A stretch of 64,000 nucleotides of DNA, taken from positions 55,280 to 119,279 of the forward strand of contig JAFDXI010000146.1 of NCBI GenBank assembly GCA_018268035.1, given 5' to 3'. The notes beneath the pieces are model-generated. The model was not told the DNA's origin, did no database searches, and saw only the letters and a program-made list of their open reading frames with translations. The stretch comes from Bacteroidota bacterium (lineage in GTDB: Bacteria > Bacteroidota > Bacteroidia > Chitinophagales > Chitinophagaceae). This document shows, in pieces, positions 9,302 through 19,215 of this stretch (positions are counted from its first letter, which is position 1; every line of letters starts with the position of its first letter). The translations under genes were made by a program, and so were the position numbers.

Positions 9302-9646
9302 TTAAATCTTTTTTGATTGCTTATAATTATTTTTTAAAAGCCACTGTAATATTTTATCACGCTGGTCGCCTTGTATAATGATTTCGCCTACTTTTATTGA
9401 GCCACCAGTGCCACAAAAATTTTTTATTTTTTTTCCGAGATCTTCCAGGTCGCCCATTGTTCCGACAAAACCCTGTATAAGGCTAACAGCTTTCCCTGCA
9501 CGATGTTTTGTATCTAAACGGATGTGTAATTTTTGTTGCGATGCAGGAAGGGTTTCACTTTCTTCATTTTCTTCAGGTTGAAAATTGAAGTTGGGATCAG
9601 TGCTATAAACAAATCCTCTTGTATCAGGTTTATTTTTTTTGCTCAT
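9302..9646 (-). CDS. SUI1/eIF1-like translation factor
   Basis: The 114-residue protein has a polar N-terminal extension of about 40 residues followed by a SUI1 domain, ending in the segment GTGGSIKVGEIIIQGDQRDKI, which is the typical SUI1 beta-strand and turn. Bacterial YciH-type SUI1 proteins are thought to influence start-codon fidelity, but their role in Bacteroidota is not settled. It begins 6 nt after the nadC stop on the same strand and is convergent with the EnvC-like gene. Confidence 0.85.
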   Translation of the reverse strand: MSKKNKPDTRGFVYSTDPNFNFQPEENEESETLPASQQKLHIRLDTKHRAGKAVSLIQGFVGTMGDLEDLGKKIKNFCGTGGSIKVGEIIIQGDQRDKILQWLLKNNYKQSKKI

Positions 9647-9652
9647 AATTTA

Positions 9653-10519
9653 TTAAATCAATACTGCCTTCAAACTCAGGTCGAGGCTCTTTGCCTGATG
9701 TATCAATCCGCCAACACTAATATAATCTACACCAGTTGCAGCAAACGACTGAATATTATTTAAATTAATCCCCCCACTTGCTTCTGTCTCAAATTCTTTA
9801 TTGATGACATCCAAAGCTTTTGTTATTTGTTGTGGAGTGAAATTATCAAGCATGATACGAAAAACTTTTCCTTTGCCCACAGCTATTACTTTTTTCACAT
9901 CATTGATATTCCTTGTTTCCACTTCAATTTTTAATCCAGGCTTTTCGGATTGAATATACCGCCATGCTTTGTCAACAGCTTTTTCAATTCCTCCGGCATA
10001 ATCAATATGGTTATCTTTCAGCATGATCATATCATACAAACCAAAACGATGGTTGGTGCCACCACCTATGCGTACAGCTTCTTTTTCAAGCAGCCGGAAA
10101 TTGGGTGTTGTTTTTCTTGTATCAAGCAGTTTTGTTGAATAACCTTTTAATTTTTCAGTGTATTGCTGTGTGAGTGTAGCAATGCCACTCATTCGTTGCA
10201 TGCAATTAAGCACAAGCCTTTCACAGGTTAAGATAGTATGGATGTGTGCTTCAACTTCAAATGCAGTTTCTCCCTCTTGCATTGTATCACCATCAATTTT
10301 AAAAGCATTAAAAATATTTTCTTTTTCTACAAAAGAAAATATTGCTTTAGCCACTTCCATACCGGCCAATATGCCATCCTGTTTTATCTTAAGAACTGCT
10401 TTGCCTTTTTGAGTTGATGGTATTACACTAATTGTTGAATGATCACCATCACCCACATCTTCAGCTAATGCTTCTGATATTAAATGATGTAATTGTTCAT
10501 TGAAATTTTGTGTTATCAT
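9653..10519 (-). CDS. nadC: Nicotinate-nucleotide diphosphorylase (carboxylating)
   Basis: The 288-residue enzyme converts quinolinate and PRPP to nicotinate mononucleotide in de novo NAD synthesis. The segments NCMQRMSGIATLT, DTRKTTPNFRLLEKEAVRIGG and HRFGLYDMIMLKDNH are the conserved quinolinate- and PRPP-binding motifs. The C-terminal EASGGINLNNI and GVDYISVGGLIH match the barrel end. No nadA or nadB is in the window. Confidence 0.96.
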   Translation of the reverse strand: MITQNFNEQLHHLISEALAEDVGDGDHSTISVIPSTQKGKAVLKIKQDGILAGMEVAKAIFSFVEKENIFNAFKIDGDTMQEGETAFEVEAHIHTILTCERLVLNCMQRMSGIATLTQQYTEKLKGYSTKLLDTRKTTPNFRLLEKEAVRIGGGTNHRFGLYDMIMLKDNHIDYAGGIEKAVDKAWRYIQSEKPGLKIEVETRNINDVKKVIAVGKGKVFRIMLDNFTPQQITKALDVINKEFETEASGGINLNNIQSFAATGVDYISVGGLIHQAKSLDLSLKAVLI

Positions 10520-10768
10520 GTTTGTCCTAAACTGTCTCCAATCATAAAGAGACTGCTACTTATTTAAATAATATTTTTATGAATTTAGTTTTGTTGAAGC
10601 AGTCTGGAAAATTTTGAATGCCAATTCACAAACCAAATGAATTCAAATGCTACTATGGATTCATGTTCTGAATATTTTATTTTAGAAATAAAATAAAATC
10701 ATGATTACCCGGAGAAAAAGAGAATCATTAATTGTGTATAAATTCTCTAAATAAAATTAATGCACAAC

Positions 10769-11083
10769 CTATTTATCAGAGCCAAAATTATCCTGCCATG
10801 CCAGCATACCGCCTGAGAGGTTGATTACATTTTTAAAACCCATTTGTTCCAGAATCATGGCTGCCTGACCACTACGGTTGCCGCTTCTGCAATACACAAT
10901 CACTTCATCCTCTTTCCAGTCATCAATAGGATCAGTTTGCATATTCCTGATATCACCAAGAGGCAATAATGTACCACCGATATTAAAGGCTGCATTTTCG
11001 TTGGATTCACGCACATCCACCAGGTGAAATGTGTCACCTGCATCCATGCGGGTTTTTAATTCTTGTACAGTTATAGTTTGCAT
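10769..11083 (-). CDS. Single-domain rhodanese-like protein
   Basis: The 104-residue protein has one rhodanese domain with active-site loop YCRSGNRSGQ (Cys65) and the early motif LVDVRE. Such proteins carry persulfide sulfur or act as small sulfurtransferases; the substrate is not predictable. It follows the PASTA gene by 10 bp on the same strand. The 249-bp region between it and nadC holds only an AT-rich hairpin (10673-10695, TATTTTATTT/AAATAAAATA), with no gene seen. Confidence 0.9.
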   Translation of the reverse strand: MQTITVQELKTRMDAGDTFHLVDVRESNENAAFNIGGTLLPLGDIRNMQTDPIDDWKEDEVIVYCRSGNRSGQAAMILEQMGFKNVINLSGGMLAWQDNFGSDK

Positions 11084-11093
11084 ATTTAAAAAA

Positions 11094-11924
11094 TTACTGA
11101 TTACCTGTTTGTGGTGATGCCTGTTGTGTTGTATCTTTTGGTGGTGGTGTTGTACTGATCCAAATATCCATCATTTGCCCAGGCCTGATTCTATTATCTA
11201 CAATTTCACCTGTGGGTAAAGTAGTTTTTGTATCAGGGTTTTGCCTCACAATAAACGCATTTGCTGTATCAGATACTTCACCATCAGTTAAAATTACACC
11301 AATACCAATATTATCACCTGCAATATATTGTTTAGCCTGTGCAACAGTTAATCCTACTAAATCCGGGACAGCAATTAATGTATTACCAAGGCCATTACCT
11401 AAAACCAGATCAATAGCAGAACTCATTGGTATTTTTGTACCCGGCTCAATCAATTTACCATTCATCAATTGTTCTTTCACAGCATTGCGGGCTATATCCG
11501 GTTTATATGTTGTATCACCTACTTTCAATCCAATACTTTGTAAAAACATTTGTGCGCTTCTGAAAGAATAGCCACGAAGGTCAGGCATTTCAATCAAGGG
11601 AGGATTAGCACGGTTAATTGTCAAATACACTTTTCGGTTTGCCTTAACAACATCATCAGATTCCGGCGTTTGTTTTATCACAGTTAATGGTGCAACAGAA
11701 TCAATGTACACTGAATCATTCACCTCTACATCAAAACCTTTTTGTTTCAGGATATTATGTGCTTGTGTAAAATTCATACCGGTAACAGAAGGAACTGTAA
11801 CAGTTTCACCATGTTTGGTGATGGCGCCCAATGATAAGAAGAAAAGGAAAACAATAATCAGCAGCAAAGCCAATGCTGCCAACAGGTTAACAAAAAAAGA
11901 ACGATGTGTTATGAATTTAAACAT
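11094..11924 (-). CDS. Membrane-anchored PASTA-domain protein
   Basis: The 276-residue protein has a short cytoplasmic start (MFKFITHRSFF), one transmembrane helix at about residues 10-35, and three PASTA repeats, each opening with a V-P-x-V or M-P-D-L motif (VPSVTGMNF, MPDLRGYSF, VPDLVGLTV). A Pro/Gln-rich tail follows. PASTA domains elsewhere bind peptidoglycan or beta-lactams as parts of Ser/Thr kinases or penicillin-binding proteins, but this protein has neither catalytic domain. The position directly after ddl supports a cell-wall role. Confidence 0.88.
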   Translation of the reverse strand: MFKFITHRSFFVNLLAALALLLIIVFLFFLSLGAITKHGETVTVPSVTGMNFTQAHNILKQKGFDVEVNDSVYIDSVAPLTVIKQTPESDDVVKANRKVYLTINRANPPLIEMPDLRGYSFRSAQMFLQSIGLKVGDTTYKPDIARNAVKEQLMNGKLIEPGTKIPMSSAIDLVLGNGLGNTLIAVPDLVGLTVAQAKQYIAGDNIGIGVILTDGEVSDTANAFIVRQNPDTKTTLPTGEIVDNRIRPGQMMDIWISTTPPPKDTTQQASPQTGNQ

Positions 11925-11972
11925 TGCTATAATTTTTTTATGCTATGCTATCTGTCTTTCCTATCCTATTGA

Positions 11973-12956
11973 TTAGTTCCAGCATTCCTCAATCAATGCT
12001 GTATAAAATTGTTCTAACGTCCAGCCCATAGCTTTTATTTGCTGCGGCACTATGCTAGCTGCGCTTTGGCCAGGCACGGTATTTATTTCAAGCATAAAAG
12101 GCGCGCCCTTTTCTTCATTATAAATAAAATCAATCCTGATAACTCCTTTGCAGTTGAATATAGCATAAATCTTTTTTGCAGCAGCCCTTACTTTATTGAG
12201 AATAGATTCATCCGCAATAGCTGGTGTTGTTTCTTCACTCAGCCCTTTGTATTTAGCTTCAAAATCGAAAAACTTTTTCTTTGATCTAACTTCTGTAATT
12301 GGTAATGTTATGATTTCGCCTTTTGATTTAAAAACACCGATTGTAAATTCCCTGCCTTCGATAAATTCTTCTATCAATACCTGGTCGTCTTCATTAAATG
12401 CCTTTTGCAAAGCAAACCCTATTTCTTCAGATGGCTTATCCACTTTGCTCATACCAATACTGGAGCCTCCATTATTTGGTTTCACAAACACAGGAAACTT
12501 CAGGTTGTTAATTATCTCCTCTTCATCAATTACATCATTGCGGAAAATATGCATTGAACGTGCAACATTGATACCTGAAAATGCAGCAACAGCTACAGTA
12601 AACCTTTTATTAAATGTCAACGCAGAAGTAGTTGCATCGCAGGTGGTGTAAGGCAAACCAATGCAGTCAAAATATCCCTGTAGTTTTCCATCTTCACCAG
12701 GAGTGCCATGGATACACATCAACACTGCATCAAAATATATTTTCTCCTGTTGGAGTGTCAGTGAAAAATTATTTTTATCAATACTGATGTCTTCACCATT
12801 TTCATCTTTATACAACCAGCCTTCAGGTTTGATATCTATCAAATACACATCAAATTTATTACGGTCAATATTGTTATTCACAGTAATGACACTCTGGTAA
12901 CTAATTTCTGCTTCACCACTATAACCACCGGTAAGCAAAGCAATTTTTTTCTTCAT
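11973..12956 (-). CDS. ddl: D-alanine--D-alanine ligase
   Basis: The protein joins two D-alanines with ATP for the peptidoglycan stem peptide. It begins IALLTGGYSGEAEIS and contains HGTPGEDGKLQG, the ATP-grasp segment FVKPNNGGSSIGM, and the C-terminal FMLEINTVPGQS with the metal-binding Glu and Asn. The frame is open up to 12971, but ATG 12956 (MKKKIALL) gives the standard N-terminus and is chosen. Downstream on the same strand, 48 bp on, lies the PASTA gene. Confidence 0.95.
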   Translation of the reverse strand: MKKKIALLTGGYSGEAEISYQSVITVNNNIDRNKFDVYLIDIKPEGWLYKDENGEDISIDKNNFSLTLQQEKIYFDAVLMCIHGTPGEDGKLQGYFDCIGLPYTTCDATTSALTFNKRFTVAVAAFSGINVARSMHIFRNDVIDEEEIINNLKFPVFVKPNNGGSSIGMSKVDKPSEEIGFALQKAFNEDDQVLIEEFIEGREFTIGVFKSKGEIITLPITEVRSKKKFFDFEAKYKGLSEETTPAIADESILNKVRAAAKKIYAIFNCKGVIRIDFIYNEEKGAPFMLEINTVPGQSAASIVPQQIKAMGWTLEQFYTALIEECWN

Positions 12957-13123
12957 AGTTAAAATTATCATCGCAAAGAAAAGCCTATCCGAAAACCTTT
13001 CAAAAAAAACCTACACGAAATCATATTAAACTAAAGAACATTGAGCAACAAGAGGAATTTTTTATAAAAATACTAAGCTCATGATGAACTTTCTGTCAGA
13101 TGGATAATTATAAAATTATGATT

Positions 13124-13206
13124 AAAAAAAGGTGAAAGATCTTGATCTCTCACCTCTCAATGACGGGAAATATCACCCGCCTGTTTAATGTTGCTATATA
13201 GCAACA
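13124..13206 (-). terminator. Ferredoxin 3' region: terminator plus two further stem-loops
   Basis: Read leftward from the ferredoxin stop, the transcript would contain an 18-bp perfect palindrome (13189-13206, TGTTGCTATATAGCAACA), then a small CGGG/CCCG stem-loop (about 13163-13179), and then a strong hairpin at 13131-13154 (GGTGAGAGATC against GATCTTTCACC, one mismatch) followed by seven T. The last is a standard intrinsic terminator; the first two may protect the 3' end or bind a protein. The rest of the 295-bp region up to ddl shows no gene. Confidence 0.75.
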
Positions 13207-13251
13207 ACCATTATTCAATGCCTAAGTTAATCATCTTTTTAATACAGTCAA

Positions 13252-13599
13252 TTAAATGTGCATTTTTTCTTTCTTTGCTAACAATTCCTCTATTGTTTCC
13301 TGGTACATCTCATCGGGAACACAACAATCCACAGGACAAACAGCTGCACATTGAGGTTCTTCATGGAAGCCCTGGCACTCTGTACATTTATTGGGTGTAA
13401 TATAATAGGTATCCACAGAAAGTGGCGCCATGCGTTGCTCTGCATCCACCACATCGCCATTCATCATCGTAACCTGCCCCCGCACAGTGGTGCCATCAGA
13501 AAATGCCCATTCCACACCACCTTCGTAGATAGCAGTATTCGGGCATTCTGGTTCACATGCCCCACAGTTTATACATTCATCTGTTATTTTAATTGCCAT
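13252..13599 (-). CDS. Dicluster 4Fe-4S ferredoxin
   Basis: The 115-residue protein begins [20 protein letters not shown], a full CxxCxxCxxxCP cluster motif, and has a second set of Cys residues in CTECQGF and [10 protein letters not shown]. About 35 residues between them carry no Cys, as in other ferredoxins of this phylum. It is a cytoplasmic electron carrier. The gene is divergent from the LuxC-type acyl-CoA reductase, which suggests shared control though not a proven redox partnership. Confidence 0.93.
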   Translation of the reverse strand: MAIKITDECINCGACEPECPNTAIYEGGVEWAFSDGTTVRGQVTMMNGDVVDAEQRMAPLSVDTYYITPNKCTECQGFHEEPQCAAVCPVDCCVPDEMYQETIEELLAKKEKMHI

Positions 13600-13654
13600 A
13601 ACTATTAATTTATGATTGGTTAAATACTTTTGCCTGTAAAATTAAGAACAAGTA

Positions 13655-14659
13655 ATGAATATTAGCGAACGTATCCAATTAATGGTAAAACTGGGCGAAT
13701 ATTTTTCGACGGATAACGAAACATTAGATAACATTAAACACAAAGCCACTTTACAAAATGCCTGGTTCAGCAGGGAGTTTATTGATCTTGCATTAAAAAA
13801 CATCATTGAAAAATTTTTACAAAAGCATCTTCTTCAAGATTGGGTGAACCAATATACAATTGAAAATGTACCGGTCACACAAAGAAAAACAGGCATAGTG
13901 ATGGCAGGAAATATTCCATTGGTTGGTTTTCATGATTTATTAAGTGTATTTATCAGTGGCCATAAAGCAGTTATCAAAGCTTCTTCAAAAGATGATGTCC
14001 TGATCAAACATGCGGTTGAAAAATTAAATGAATGGAATGATGAAGTAAAACACTATATCAGTTTTGAAGAGACGCTGAAAAAATGTGATGCCTATATTGC
14101 AACAGGCAGCAATAACAGCAGCAGGTATTTTGAATATTATTTTGGAAAATATCCCAGCATCATCCGCAAAAACAGGACATCTGTTGCAGTATTAACAGGT
14201 AACGAAACAACAGAAGATTTCAATTTACTGGCAGATGATATTCAAATGTATTTTGGCATGGGATGCCGAAATGTTACCAAAATTTATGTGCCAGAGGGTT
14301 ATGATTTCGTAGCCCTGTTGGATGCATTGAGAAAATATAACCATTTTGCAGATTTTCATAAATACAAAAACAATTATGATTACCAGCTTGCATTGCTTAT
14401 CATGAACCATAAATATTATATGACAAATGATTCAATCATCCTCACAGAGAACGATGCGGTATTTGCGCCGGTGAGCCAGGTGAATTATGCTTATTATAAT
14501 GAAACAAAAACGCTGACTCATAACCTTCAAAATAATTCAGATATTCAATGTGTCGTCGGAAAGTATTTTCTCGGGTTTGGCAAGTCTCAATCTCCATCAC
14601 TTACAGATTATGCTGACGGAGTGGACACCATGATGTTCCTGTCAAAACTCAATCTATAA
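13655..14659 (+). CDS. LuxC-family acyl-CoA reductase
   Basis: The 334-residue protein matches the LuxC (acyl-CoA reductase) family, in the aldehyde dehydrogenase superfamily. Recognisable parts are GIVMAGNIPLVGFHDLLSV, the mid-part with YIATGSNNSSRYFEYYFGKYPSIIRKNRTS and MYFGMGCRNVTKIYVP with the candidate catalytic Cys. These enzymes reduce acyl-CoA to aldehyde with NADPH. No luxD or luxE partner is present and the substrate is unknown. A TACTTTTG element at 13625-13632 lies 22 nt before the ATG, though no good -33 element is seen. Confidence 0.85.
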   Translation: MNISERIQLMVKLGEYFSTDNETLDNIKHKATLQNAWFSREFIDLALKNIIEKFLQKHLLQDWVNQYTIENVPVTQRKTGIVMAGNIPLVGFHDLLSVFISGHKAVIKASSKDDVLIKHAVEKLNEWNDEVKHYISFEETLKKCDAYIATGSNNSSRYFEYYFGKYPSIIRKNRTSVAVLTGNETTEDFNLLADDIQMYFGMGCRNVTKIYVPEGYDFVALLDALRKYNHFADFHKYKNNYDYQLALLIMNHKYYMTNDSIILTENDAVFAPVSQVNYAYYNETKTLTHNLQNNSDIQCVVGKYFLGFGKSQSPSLTDYADGVDTMMFLSKLNL

Positions 14660-14815
14660 TATTTTGGCTTTTTAGTTTTGAGTTTTGAATTTACATTGGC
14701 ATCCCGAAAAAAAGGTCATCATGTGTTCAGGCAAATTGCATCAACATTCAATGAAATATGTGCAAGCATAAAAATATTTAACAAGATTGATTTTAAAAAA
14801 ATAAAAAAATAGTAA

Positions 14816-15322
14816 ATGAAAAATATATTAATCTTTATACTTGTTGCTTTCAATATTCATTTTGTTTCAGCGCAGGAATTTGATACGATTCCAAAATACC
14901 AGAAAGATTCTTCTCATTTGCCAAAATTTACAGTGCTGCTAACAGACAGTTCCTATTCCAACGATAAAAAAATACCTGACAATAAACCTGTTGTCATCAT
15001 TTATTTCAGCCCGGAATGTGGTCACTGTCAGATAACTGCTGATGAATTCAGGACAAGGATGAAAGATATGAGAGATATTTATTTCGTCTGGGTAAGTTAT
15101 TATCCTTTACCTGAAATAAAAGAGTTTGCAAATAAATTCAGGTTACAGCAATTCAATAATATCATGATTGGCAGAGATGAAAATTATACGATACCTTCTT
15201 TTTTTAAAGTTCAATATACGCCTTACATGGCTGTGTATAATAAAGAACATCATCTGATAAAGACTTACCCGCAAGGCACTGAAGCAGACACATTAATAGA
15301 TTTGATAAAATCACAGGAATAG
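14816..15322 (+). CDS. Exported thioredoxin-like protein
   Basis: The 168-residue protein has a signal peptide ending HFVSAQ and a thioredoxin fold with the redox motif PECGHC (Cys68, Cys71). The CGHC dipeptide resembles TlpA/ResA-like and PDI proteins. It should work in the periplasm in disulfide reduction or cytochrome maturation; the partner is not known. It stands alone between the acyl-CoA reductase and the convergent uvrA. Confidence 0.82.
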   Translation: MKNILIFILVAFNIHFVSAQEFDTIPKYQKDSSHLPKFTVLLTDSSYSNDKKIPDNKPVVIIYFSPECGHCQITADEFRTRMKDMRDIYFVWVSYYPLPEIKEFANKFRLQQFNNIMIGRDENYTIPSFFKVQYTPYMAVYNKEHHLIKTYPQGTEADTLIDLIKSQE

Positions 15323-15375
15323 ATAAACCAAAAATTATTTTCTGATGCTGGAATGTGAGTACAGTAAATTATTTT

Positions 15376-18258
15376 TTAAATGAATCGTGCTGTTACACTT
15401 TCTGCACATTTCTTTATTCCTGATGGAGTGCCTGCATAAACAAGGTTACCGCCTTTATCACCCGCTTCAGGGCCAAGATCAATCAGCCAGTCTGCTGCCT
15501 TCAACACATCTGTATTATGTTCGATCACCAAAACAGAATGGCCTTGTGTTATCAAAGCATTGAATGCTGCAAGTAGTTTTTGAATATCATGGAAATGCAA
15601 CCCTGTAGTAGGCTCATCAAAAATGAAAAGAATGTGGCCATGTCCTTTCCCTTTTCCGAGAAATGAAGCAAGCTTCACCCTTTGTGCTTCACCGCCACTC
15701 AAAGTATCACTACTTTGCCCCAACTTAATATACCCTAAACCAACTTCCTGTAAGGGTAGCAAAGCATTTGCGATGTCAATACTTTCTTTATCAGCTGAAA
15801 AAAAATTTATTGCTTCATCAACACTTAATTCAAGTACATCATAAATATTTTTGCCTTTATAATTCACCTCAAGCACTTCTTCTTTAAACCTTTTGCCACC
15901 ACACACTTCGCAAGTCAGGTGCACATCAGCGAGGAATTGCATCTCCACAATTTGTTCACCTTCACCTTTGCAGGTATCACATCGGCCACCATCCACATTA
16001 AAAGAAAAATGTTTGGGTTGAAAACCCCGCATCTTACTTAACGGTTGTCTTGAAAAAAGATCACGTATGGAATCATAAGCTTTAATATATGTTACTGGGT
16101 TGCTCCTGCTGCTCCTGCCAATAGGGTTTTGATCAACAAGTTCTACCTGATTTATATAATCCACATCGCCTTCCAGATTTTTATGATAGCCCGCTTTTTC
16201 TGTAAACTCTCCTTTCAATCGTCTCAATGCAGGATACAAAATCTGTTTTACTAAAGTGGTTTTACCGCTGCCACTCACACCACTCACCACACACAAGACA
16301 TCCAATGGGAATTCTACATCAATATTCTTTAAATTGTTTTGCCTGGCACCGGTGATTTTTATGAAATGCTTTGGAATATGGGTTTTTGAAGGAACGTTTA
16401 TTTTTAATTCTTTTCGCAAATACTGCCCCGTTAGACTTTGCTTATTATTGATAATAGCATCATAATCACCTTCTGCCACTATTTCACCGCCAAGATGTGA
16501 GGCCAATGGCCCCATATCAATAATGTGGTCAGCATGTCGCATCATCATTTCATCATGCTCAACCACCACAACGGTATTGCCTGCATCACGCAATTTTTTT
16601 AAAACACTGATCAATCTTTCTGTATCGCGTGCATGTAAACCAATTGAAGGTTCATCAAGGATGTATAATGAATTCGTAAGATTACTACCAAGACTCCTTG
16701 TTAATTGAATACGCTGGCTCTCACCACCACTCAATGAGTTAGCCAAACGATTTAATGTGAGATAGCCCAAACCCACATCCAGTAAGGTTTGCAGCCGCTG
16801 TTGTATTTCAATCAATATACGGCTGGCAACCTGTTGCTGATAATTGCTAAGTTGAATATGATCAAACCAGTCTTTCAATTCATTCACCTGCATCTCGCAA
16901 AGTTGCCCGATATGCTTACCATCAATTTTTACATACAATGCTTCCTTGCGTAAACGGTAGCCTTTACAATCAGGACATTTTGTTCTGCCCCGGTAACGGC
17001 TTAACAAAACACGATACTGAACTTTATATAGATTTTGTTCTACCTCTTTAAAAAATGCGTCAATGCCATACACGCTGCCATAGCCTTTCCATAAAATATC
17101 ATATTGTTCATCAGTCAGATCAGCAATCGCTTTATGCACCGGGAAATGAATTGACTTTGCACCTTTCAAAAATTGTTCGCGCCACCAACCCAGCTTCTCT
17201 CCTTTCCAAGGCGCCACTGCACCATCATATACACTTAAACGCCTGTCCGGTATCACAAGGTCTTCATCAATTCCCAACACCTGGCTAAAACCTTCACAGG
17301 TTGGACAAGCACCAAAAGGATTGTTGAATGAAAATAAATTGGGTACTGGTTCTTCAAACACAATTCCATCCAACTCAAACTTATTACTGAAATGAATTTT
17401 TTTTGATTCATTTACTTCAAGAAACATTTCGCCTTCTCCTTCGAAAAAAGCAATACCAATTGAATCACTGAGGCGATGGATATCATCTTCATCAAATTCT
17501 TTCGTGATAATTCTGTCAACAAGCAGGAAAATTGAAAGTGTTGATTGTTGTGATGTAATTTTTAGCGATAATTCTTTATCACTTAATTCAAGCAGGTCTT
17601 CAATTGCAATGATTTCATTAGGTTTTTCATCATCCTGATTTTTCTTTTTGCTATCCGTGCTTTTTAAATACATCCTTGAAAAACCTTTCTGCAAAAGTAT
17701 TTTCAACTCTTCCCGAATATTTCTTTTTGCATGTTGTTTGAAGGTGACAATAATATAGGCCTTAGTTTTTTCTGGCAGACTTTGTATAACATTGACTACA
17801 TCTTCAACATCATCTTTTTTTACCTCCCTGCCGCTGACAGGTGAAATGGTGATACCGGCCCTGCCATAAAGTAACCGCAGGTAATCATAAATTTCTGTCA
17901 TGCTACCCACTGTGCTGCGCGGGGTCCTTGCAATTACTTTTTGTTCAATAGCAATAGCAGGACATAGCCCACGGATAAAATCCACATCGGGTTTCACCAT
18001 CCTTGCCATAAACTGCCTCACATAGGCACTCAGGCTTTCGGCATATCTGCGCTGCCCTTCAGCAAATAATGTATCCATCGTCAGTGATGATTTGCCACTG
18101 CCGGAAACACCCGTAACTACAATAAATTTATTTCGTGGAATAGAAACGGAAACATTTTTCAGGTTATGTACCCTTGCTCCTTTGATAAAAATATCCTGTG
18201 TCCTTCTCTTATCTTCTATAGCCTTTTCATCTTTAATAACTGCTTTCGCTGCGTTCAT
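15376..18258 (-). CDS. uvrA: Excinuclease ABC subunit A
   Basis: The 960-residue protein is the damage-sensing ATPase of nucleotide excision repair. It has two ABC modules: Walker [14 protein letters not shown] near the N-terminus and [13 protein letters not shown] in the second half, with signatures [11 protein letters not shown] and [11 protein letters not shown]. Zinc-binding CxxC pairs occur in each half, for example CPTC/CPDC and CDTC/CEVC. The frame is open to 18294, but ATG 18258 (MNAAKAVIK) is chosen because a GTGAGGA sequence, one of the few Shine-Dalgarno-like sites in this window, lies 8 nt upstream. No uvrB or uvrC is nearby. Confidence 0.97.
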   Translation of the reverse strand: MNAAKAVIKDEKAIEDKRRTQDIFIKGARVHNLKNVSVSIPRNKFIVVTGVSGSGKSSLTMDTLFAEGQRRYAESLSAYVRQFMARMVKPDVDFIRGLCPAIAIEQKVIARTPRSTVGSMTEIYDYLRLLYGRAGITISPVSGREVKKDDVEDVVNVIQSLPEKTKAYIIVTFKQHAKRNIREELKILLQKGFSRMYLKSTDSKKKNQDDEKPNEIIAIEDLLELSDKELSLKITSQQSTLSIFLLVDRIITKEFDEDDIHRLSDSIGIAFFEGEGEMFLEVNESKKIHFSNKFELDGIVFEEPVPNLFSFNNPFGACPTCEGFSQVLGIDEDLVIPDRRLSVYDGAVAPWKGEKLGWWREQFLKGAKSIHFPVHKAIADLTDEQYDILWKGYGSVYGIDAFFKEVEQNLYKVQYRVLLSRYRGRTKCPDCKGYRLRKEALYVKIDGKHIGQLCEMQVNELKDWFDHIQLSNYQQQVASRILIEIQQRLQTLLDVGLGYLTLNRLANSLSGGESQRIQLTRSLGSNLTNSLYILDEPSIGLHARDTERLISVLKKLRDAGNTVVVVEHDEMMMRHADHIIDMGPLASHLGGEIVAEGDYDAIINNKQSLTGQYLRKELKINVPSKTHIPKHFIKITGARQNNLKNIDVEFPLDVLCVVSGVSGSGKTTLVKQILYPALRRLKGEFTEKAGYHKNLEGDVDYINQVELVDQNPIGRSSRSNPVTYIKAYDSIRDLFSRQPLSKMRGFQPKHFSFNVDGGRCDTCKGEGEQIVEMQFLADVHLTCEVCGGKRFKEEVLEVNYKGKNIYDVLELSVDEAINFFSADKESIDIANALLPLQEVGLGYIKLGQSSDTLSGGEAQRVKLASFLGKGKGHGHILFIFDEPTTGLHFHDIQKLLAAFNALITQGHSVLVIEHNTDVLKAADWLIDLGPEAGDKGGNLVYAGTPSGIKKCAESVTARFI

Positions 18259-18358
18259 AATTTTAATCCTCACTAAATCTTTGTAAAAATGCAAAAAAGC
18301 CAGAATAATATCCGAATATGATTATTCAAAAAATATGTTTTGGGTAATTCACTTTTTT

Positions 18359-18478
18359 TTTACAAATTGCAAACAATATTTACAAATTACTTAAGATTCT
18401 TCGAAAAAAAATCGTCGCCTATATAAAAAAATTTACCCGGCATTAACATTAAAAAGATAATACCAACTTAATGGTATT
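18359..18478 (+). promoter_or_regulatory. Repeats in the control region of the ECF sigma gene
   Basis: Two exact copies of TTTACAAATT start at 18359 and 18379, 20 bp apart, so they lie on the same face of the helix. Nearer the gene, AATACCA (18459-18465) and TGGTATT (18472-18478) form a perfect inverted repeat with a 6-nt gap, 21 nt before the start codon. The first pair looks like a regulator binding site, the second like a leader hairpin. No consensus promoter was identified between them. Confidence 0.35.
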
Positions 18479-18499
18479 TCAATTTTAAAGGCACGATTT

Positions 18500-19087
18500 A
18501 TGAAACTCCATCATCAAACTTTGAGTGATACACAGTTAATCCTGCATTTCCAGGAAGGGCATTGCAGTGCGTTGGAAACACTAATTATGCGTTATAAAGA
18601 CAAGCTGTTTAGCAGCATCTTGTTTTTAGTAAAAGATAAGTTCCTGGCTGAAGACTTATTCCAGGAAACATTTTTACGCATCATTGATACTTTGCGTAGC
18701 CGTCGCTATAATGAAGAAGGCAAGTTCTTACCTTGGGCTATGCGCATTGCACATAACCTATGCGTTGACCATTTCCGTAAAGTAAAACGTACACCAACAA
18801 TTGTTACACAGGACAAGAAAGACATCTTTGATGTGATTCATGTAGTGGTTGATGATAATGCAGAACATCGCATCATCCGTGAACAAAGCTATGACCGCGT
18901 TCATCAAATGTTGGATAAACTACCTGAAGAACAAAGGGAAGTAATTGTGTTGAGACATTTTGGTGATATGAGTTTTAAAGAAATTGCAGAGACTACCAAT
19001 TGCAGTATCAATACAGCGCTTGGCAGGATGCGGTATGGATTAATTAACCTGAGGAAAATGATGACGGAAAAACAAATTCATTTATAA
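18500..19087 (+). CDS. ECF-type RNA polymerase sigma factor
   Basis: The 195-residue protein has sigma region 2 at about residues 25-95 (LAEDLFQETFLRIIDTL and WAMRIAHNLCVDHFRK) and region 4 at about 135-185 (LPEEQREVIVLRHFGDMSFKEIAE). No anti-sigma gene is adjacent: the gene stands alone between uvrA and a secreted protein and has its own terminator. Bacteroidota carry a conserved stand-alone ECF factor of this size, and this is likely one of that group. The target regulon cannot be told from the window. Confidence 0.9.
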   Translation: MKLHHQTLSDTQLILHFQEGHCSALETLIMRYKDKLFSSILFLVKDKFLAEDLFQETFLRIIDTLRSRRYNEEGKFLPWAMRIAHNLCVDHFRKVKRTPTIVTQDKKDIFDVIHVVVDDNAEHRIIREQSYDRVHQMLDKLPEEQREVIVLRHFGDMSFKEIAETTNCSINTALGRMRYGLINLRKMMTEKQIHL

Positions 19088-19181
19088 AGAGATTGTTATT
19101 CTGTGAAAAATGGTATATGATGTTTCCCTCTTTAACGCTTACCTTGCCAGGCTGCAGAATAACAAATTTTTGATTTCGAGA

Positions 19182-19215
19182 TAAACCTGCAAAATATTGC
19201 AGGTTTATTTTTTTT
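19182..19215 (+). terminator. Intrinsic terminator after the ECF sigma gene
   Basis: TAAACCTGCAA (19182-19192) and TTGCAGGTTTA (19197-19207) form an 11-bp perfect stem with a 4-nt AATA loop, followed directly by eight T. It is about 95 bp after the sigma gene stop. The 391-bp gap from 19088 to 19478 otherwise shows nothing supportable. Confidence 0.9.
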
